NCBI GenBank assembly: GCA_034096865.1
Contig: JAWQFJ010018456.1
Location: 1 to 50,000, forward strand
DNA length: 50,000 nucleotides
Source of the DNA: Theodoxus fluviatilis
Lineage: Eukaryota; Mollusca; Gastropoda; Cycloneritida; Neritidae
Reading direction: 5' to 3'
Part shown: positions 44,974-50,000 of the stretch, piece by piece
How the letters are laid out: each line of letters opens with the position of its first letter
Position numbering within the stretch: position 1 is the stretch's first letter
Position numbers and translations under genes: made by a program
Notes under the pieces: generated by a model
What the model was told of the DNA's origin: nothing
Database searches by the model: none
What the model saw: the letters and a program-made list of their open reading frames with translations, nothing else

Positions 44974-46575
44974 CACTGGGATTCGCATTCAAGCAGCCCT
45001 GAATCTTAAAGAGCTCTTCCCCTAACTCACCGCAGGCAATTTGATAATTTTCTATACGTGAGCCTAGACAATCTAACCTAATATGGCACAAGCCTCATCA
45101 ATTAGTCTTGCTGCTACTTCCCACGAATGTCTGACCTAATCAGCTCGAACACTTTACTCAGCTTAGACGTGACACTTATGACTGCGTCGATCGGATTACG
45201 AAACATTGTTTCAAACTTTGATAACTTGGCGTAGCGGGCCGAGGGAGTGCTGCACAATGGTGATCTTGCTCGATTCGCTTGGATTCCTGGATCGATTGAG
45301 TTAAACAAATACCGCGCCTCGAGGTGTCGACAAGAAGTCGCCATAACAAAGCAGTCCAGTCCACCCCACACGAGTCTACGCTACAGTCTGATCAGCGATG
45401 CAATGCAAACCCCAATGCAGTGGAGCGTCTCCGACAAACACACGCACGCATAAGTCCTACCCTTGACTGGGCAGATTTCCATGCACGCATGCTTGCTTTG
45501 GCCCAGACAATCGATGTCAGACGTCCACCAAGTCTCGAAGCATCGCGCCTTGTTGATTTTTCGCCATGGCTCTTGTCTTCGGTAAAACGCCCCCAGGAAC
45601 ATACATCACATACATCAGGCATCTGTGCGGAAAAGTCCTCACGACAGGGTAAGATAAGCAAGTCTGTGGCCGTGACGGATCGACACCTGTCACGTTCGTT
45701 AGAGACAAGCGGGAGAGACAAGGCTGGCCGTGGCGCAGGAGGAGACAGGATTGCGTGATCGTGGCAATCATACCTTTGTCGTCACATCGACACAGCCCGG
45801 CAAGGCAACCCTTGGCACATGCACTCCGTGCTGTGTCAATACGTGTCGTCCTGCACGCCCCATCGATCCCGCACGCCCTCCAAGGCCTGCCAACCAGCTA
45901 GACCAGTTCAAAGACCACCAGGATCCCTGCGGCTGCTGCTGATCAGAGCGCCGGATTGGGTGGAGTGGGTCGGGGTCCAAGATCTGGAATAGATACGGAG
46001 GAAGACAGAGTGCAGGAGACTGGTTGGAGCTCGGGAGCAGCGGCTGGAAGCGTACAGATGTCTGTTTATCCACAGACTAGCATACGTCAGTGCGGCCAGC
46101 ATACGTTGATTCCTTCCTAAGAGTCGACGGCTATCGTTGCTCGAGAAAAAAAAAGTTTCGCCTTGTCCCTTGAGGAAGATTCAGAAGTTGTACCTCCTTC
46201 TCGAGGTGAAAAAATGCATGTGGCTCTCTGAAAGTATTGATGTAAGTATTCTGGAACGGATAAGTAATCTCTTTCATGACTCAACTAAAGAAGTAGAAAG
46301 TTTGGATAAGTTATTACCCATCACTTGTTGGAATTATTCACCCAGCGTCCAGTCCTTGTGCCACAGCTACATCACTCCTTGCAGACTGTCAAAGGTAAGA
46401 AAGTATCTCAAAACACACAAGAATGGTTTGAAATTTACTTGAATTTGCTCATACTGTCTGTAATATACGAAAGCCCTTCCACTCAGTAAATGTCTGTTAG
46501 CATGCCCTTGTTTGTGCTTGCTGACTGTCTTTCTGTCTACCCTCATCCACGTGTCTGCTTGCCTATGTTTGTCTG
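44974..46575. other. no recognisable gene
   Basis: Overlapping open frames on both strands (longest 145 codons, + strand 45324-45758) with no domain I recognise. The GC content is raised at 45,240-46,080, which may reflect an old degenerate coding or retroelement segment. Confidence 0.35.
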
Positions 46576-46579
46576 CATA

Positions 46580-46962
<383 letters not shown>

Positions 46963-46974
46963 AGGGGGGGGGGG

Positions 46975-48447
46975 ATACATCTTTGCTCCAGTTCAATACA
47001 CGATTACATCTGTCATCAGGCTTTCTTAACAAAATTATTTTGTATTCCCAAGATGTTAAGGAAATGATGGAATCCGAATGCAAGTATCATCATGTGGATT
47101 TCATAAACTGCTGCAGAAAAGCGTATCACATTTTCATGTGAGGCGTAAATTTGTGCGTGAGTCTGAGTGTCGGCCTCGACTTTCTGTGCATATGTCTCGC
47201 GCTGCTTCTTCATCGATACTTAGCAAATTCAACACTCAAAATCAAACCTTCAGACAGACAGACCCGATCTAGTGGAGCATACGCTAGTGAGCACGTGTGT
47301 TTTCACAGCAGCAATGTTCATACATGTGGATGGAGGGATCGTGATGACATGTCAAACTGTCATCATGAAAAGTCATTCAACAAATGTAATGAAAGGCATT
47401 TCTATGGGAAGTTTCTCACAAGCATGTCAAATACCACTATTATAAAGTCTAACATTAAGAATGTTTTCCAGTCATCCAGCGAATAGCTTGTGATAGCCTC
47501 CCCGAAACGGGATTGGGTGGGTGAGTTGGAGGCTTGGGGTTCTTTTATCTTGCATCCTCTTAAAACCTAAGTTTCAGCCATTCCCAGAGTGTTTCTGCAA
47601 TCATATCTACTTTTCAAATATTGCAATGGTCTATCCGGACATCCGCACACACTATTATAATGAAATTTTAAAGTTGTGGCAATGGTTTCACAATCTGATA
47701 AACTTCCTGTTCGAACGTCATTAAAAATGTCATATATCAAACGAGGATCATCAATGGATAATTATTCCGAACGATTCGCCAATCAGTGCTCAAGTTCTTA
47801 GAGTTTGTGGATAAACACAGATATTTTGGTACGTCAGGAAGATGATGTCGACATCTGGAACGACGACATGACTGAGAATGATGAAGTCATCCAGCAAGAT
47901 TTCGACATGACCCAGTAACCACAGGTAGTCATCCATGTCGAGAGCAGTATATAGAGGTGTTCATTGATTAGACAAGGCAGATCTCATCGTCCCACTCCAG
48001 AACGCTGTCGGAACAGCGGAGAAAGTCCATCTCAGCCGACTCCATACAAGTATTGGCAATGTGTATCTATCATCCCATCGACTGGGCCCATCGACCCGTC
48101 GACCCCCATGGCAGAGGGCTGATGGAAGCGAAACAGACGGCGCTTTGAGGAACACCTCGTCGACAGGAATGGAAACTACTGGAGCTTCTGTGGAGAACTT
48201 CTTGTGTGGGCAGCGACTCGCCTGGCCGTGTTGACATAATTGCATTCATTTCTTTCATCGTCTTTCCTGTATAAAGCGCCTTCTATTTCATCTCCATTCA
48301 GGAGCACTATCTTTGTTGCCATGGAGACGGAGAGCCTCGCTGAATACATCATTACGTCAGGCCACCCGGATTGATTCGTGTGATAATTCGTCTTATCTTT
48401 ATATAAAGCATGTGCGTTCCTTCTGTCTTTGGAAATTTGTCTGGTTG

Positions 48448-48450
<3 letters not shown>
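46975..48450. other. no recognisable gene
   Basis: Unique sequence with short frames only. Confidence 0.4.
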
Positions 48451-48482
<32 letters not shown>

Positions 48483-48551
48483 TTTGTGTGTGTGTGTGTG
48501 CGTGTGCGTGCGTGCGTGCGTGCGTGCGTGTGTGTGTGTGTGTGTGTGTGT
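48451..48551. repeat. (GT)n microsatellite with (GCGT) interruption
   Basis: GT runs flanking a GCGTGCGTGCGT block. Confidence 0.95.
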
Positions 48552-49510
48552 TCATTCATTTGTTTCCAGTGTTTAAAGAATGAAATTCAATGAATCATGC
48601 CAGACAGTCATCAGTCAATACAACGGTCATGCTCTGCCACCCAGAGGACATTACCATCGTCGACATAGGTGGTAAAATGTCGGTTTCCTCGTAATATGGA
48701 GAAATGGTAAATCCATCATTGTCCAACGTAGACGAGTACATTAGCGAAACGGTTACACGTCTTCTGTATTCATTCTGTCTGTTTTTGTTGTCATACGCAC
48801 GATACTAGTCTACTTAGCCATGGCGTTGCTTCATGCCGTTATTCGGTGTGTAAGAGAAACGCCCTGGGTGTTCGAGATCAGCGAACAACACTGTCTAAAT
48901 TGGCACAGTTCATGCGTGCTTACAGTCTTCTACTTAACGTGGGTTTTACAATGCATTGCCACAACTAAACGCCTTTGCAGAAAGCATAATTTCGCGGAAG
49001 TCAAATCAAGCTTACCCAGGTACCTATGTTTGTGGTTTCGCGTAAGCAAGAACACAAATGAAAACAGTTGTCGCAGGGTCGAATGTTCATTTTCGACTCC
49101 ATGCATTTTAGACAAATTTGCCCTTTTCGTGGAGAAGTACTAATCACCAGAGTTTCATAACGGTGAACTGATGGTGTTTGCTTTTGGTTTGTGGCTGCCA
49201 GCAATTACGTGACGTCCTGGGGCTTTAATGGCAGCATGAGACGGGAAGACGCTACGGGGGAAAAGATGATAGCCATACTGGATGCCATAAACCCCTGTCC
49301 AAACCCATTCTGTCGTAGGCCGCTTCCTCTCACGGATGATCCGCAAAGACGGACCTGTCCAAACATGCTTGCAGACGCTCACCGTCTGTGTTGCGGTCGG
49401 CCCCAGATGTCTGTGTCCACCAGTGGGAGATGGTCCTGGAACCAACATCTCTACGGCCATAAAACAACGTGGATGGTGATAATGACGTCAGTACGCCTTC
49501 ATTATAGCAT
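48552..49510. other. no gene called
   Basis: Two + strand frames (48820-49143 and 49191-49517) are open for about 107 codons each but have no recognised domain. The second contains CPNPFCRRPL and CPNMLADAHRLCC and follows a CTGCCAG that could be an acceptor, so it might be an exon of a gene continuing outside the window. Confidence 0.25.
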
Positions 49511-49609
49511 GGCGTGACGTGGGACGGAGAGGAGGAGGTGGGGTGGTCGGGGAGTAGATGTGACAATGGAATATTGGGGGTAGAGGTCATAGGACTGAAG
49601 AGGGGAAAG

Positions 49610-49720
49610 AAGAGGGAGAGGGGGACGGGAGGGGAGGGGACGGGAGGGGACGGGACGGGACGGGACGGGAGGGGAGGGGAGAACATGGGAATGGGGAGGG
49701 GAATGACAAGGTGGGGGTAA
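49610..49720. repeat. purine-rich (GGGAC/GGGAG)n tract
   Basis: GGGACGGGAGGGG pentamer/hexamer repeats on the + strand; the minus strand gives spurious Pro/Ser frames. Confidence 0.85.
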
Positions 49721-50000
49721 GGGACAGGGGTGGGACGAGTAGGAGTTAATTGCCACCCTCCACCCGCTTCAGATCACGCCACCCGTGGATGTGTGTACTC
49801 AGGTGAGGACTGTGCCACTCTATAGTCAGCTTTTTTTCAAACACCCCCACTCCACTCCAGTGCATTTCTGGCCATTCAGTCCCTCATACACCGCGTTTTG
49901 ACAGGTAGAGAGACTGCAGCCTCTTGACACTGGTTCCACCGCGATATTGCTCTTCTGCTTCCTTCACCTCATCTGTCCCCCCCCCCCCCCCCTCTTTTCC

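Noticed and set aside
45324..45758. 145-codon + strand open frame
   Set aside because: Overlaps comparable frames on the other strand, has no recognised domain and no splice partners.
48820..49143. 107-codon + strand frame beginning ATGGCGTTGC
   Set aside because: No domain, no splice evidence and ordinary codon composition.
49191..49517. Cys-containing + strand frame after a CTGCCAG
   Set aside because: The acceptor is possible, but the frame is only moderately biased, the antisense frame is equally open, and no domain is recognised. Left uncalled.

Overview
The window is eukaryotic nuclear DNA from an intron-rich, very repeat-rich invertebrate genome. Split genes with GT-AG introns, a Churchill (CHURC1) gene, a two-pore-domain K+ channel, CR1/L2-like LINE fragments, a tRNA-derived SINE with a V/Meta-type central motif and long microsatellites together suggest a lophotrochozoan, most likely a mollusc (perhaps a gastropod). 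That placement is inference. No prokaryotic features are present, and most long open frames are artefacts of tandem repeats.

Layout. 1-15.6 kb is gene-poor: a LINE reverse-transcriptase fragment beside a 26-bp minisatellite, a 1.55-kb nearly pure G/T tract, a 50-bp and a 28-bp minisatellite, and many (CA)n runs. At 11.45-14.24 kb lies a large palindrome (fold-back) whose left arm is split by a 1.37-kb hAT-like element. The right arm preserves the uninterrupted site. 15.67-25.91 kb holds the + strand exons of a K2P potassium channel, from the extracellular cap through both pore loops to TM4 and a short C-terminus. Its introns carry a SINE, a LINE 3' end and huge microsatellites. The exon with the start codon and TM1 was not found and probably lies upstream of the window.

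Between TM4 and the short last exon sits a nested transposon complex (22.04-25.46 kb): an element with inverted ends and an acidic ORF, interrupted at its right terminus by a second element with an exact 9-bp target duplication that carries the DNA-binding half of a pogo/Tigger transposase. Downstream, + strand exons at 26.8, 37.35, 38.6 and 39.2 kb are all phase-0 compatible with the K2P TM4 exon and end near an AATAAA. They are proposed as an alternative long cytoplasmic tail of the channel, or as a separate unknown gene.

On the minus strand, 31.06-34.43 kb contains a complete four-exon Churchill gene (113 codons plus stop). It would be nested antisense inside the proposed tail intron. Its body lies in a strikingly CpG-depleted block (about 28.6-33.7 kb), as expected of a germline-methylated, broadly expressed invertebrate gene, and CpG returns at its 5' end. 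From 40 kb onward come a second fold-back (40.11-41.18 kb), a 3.7-kb element (41.29-44.97 kb) flanked by TA that carries a wrecked transposase and a 2.2-kb 16-bp satellite, and further microsatellite-rich sequence without a recognisable gene.
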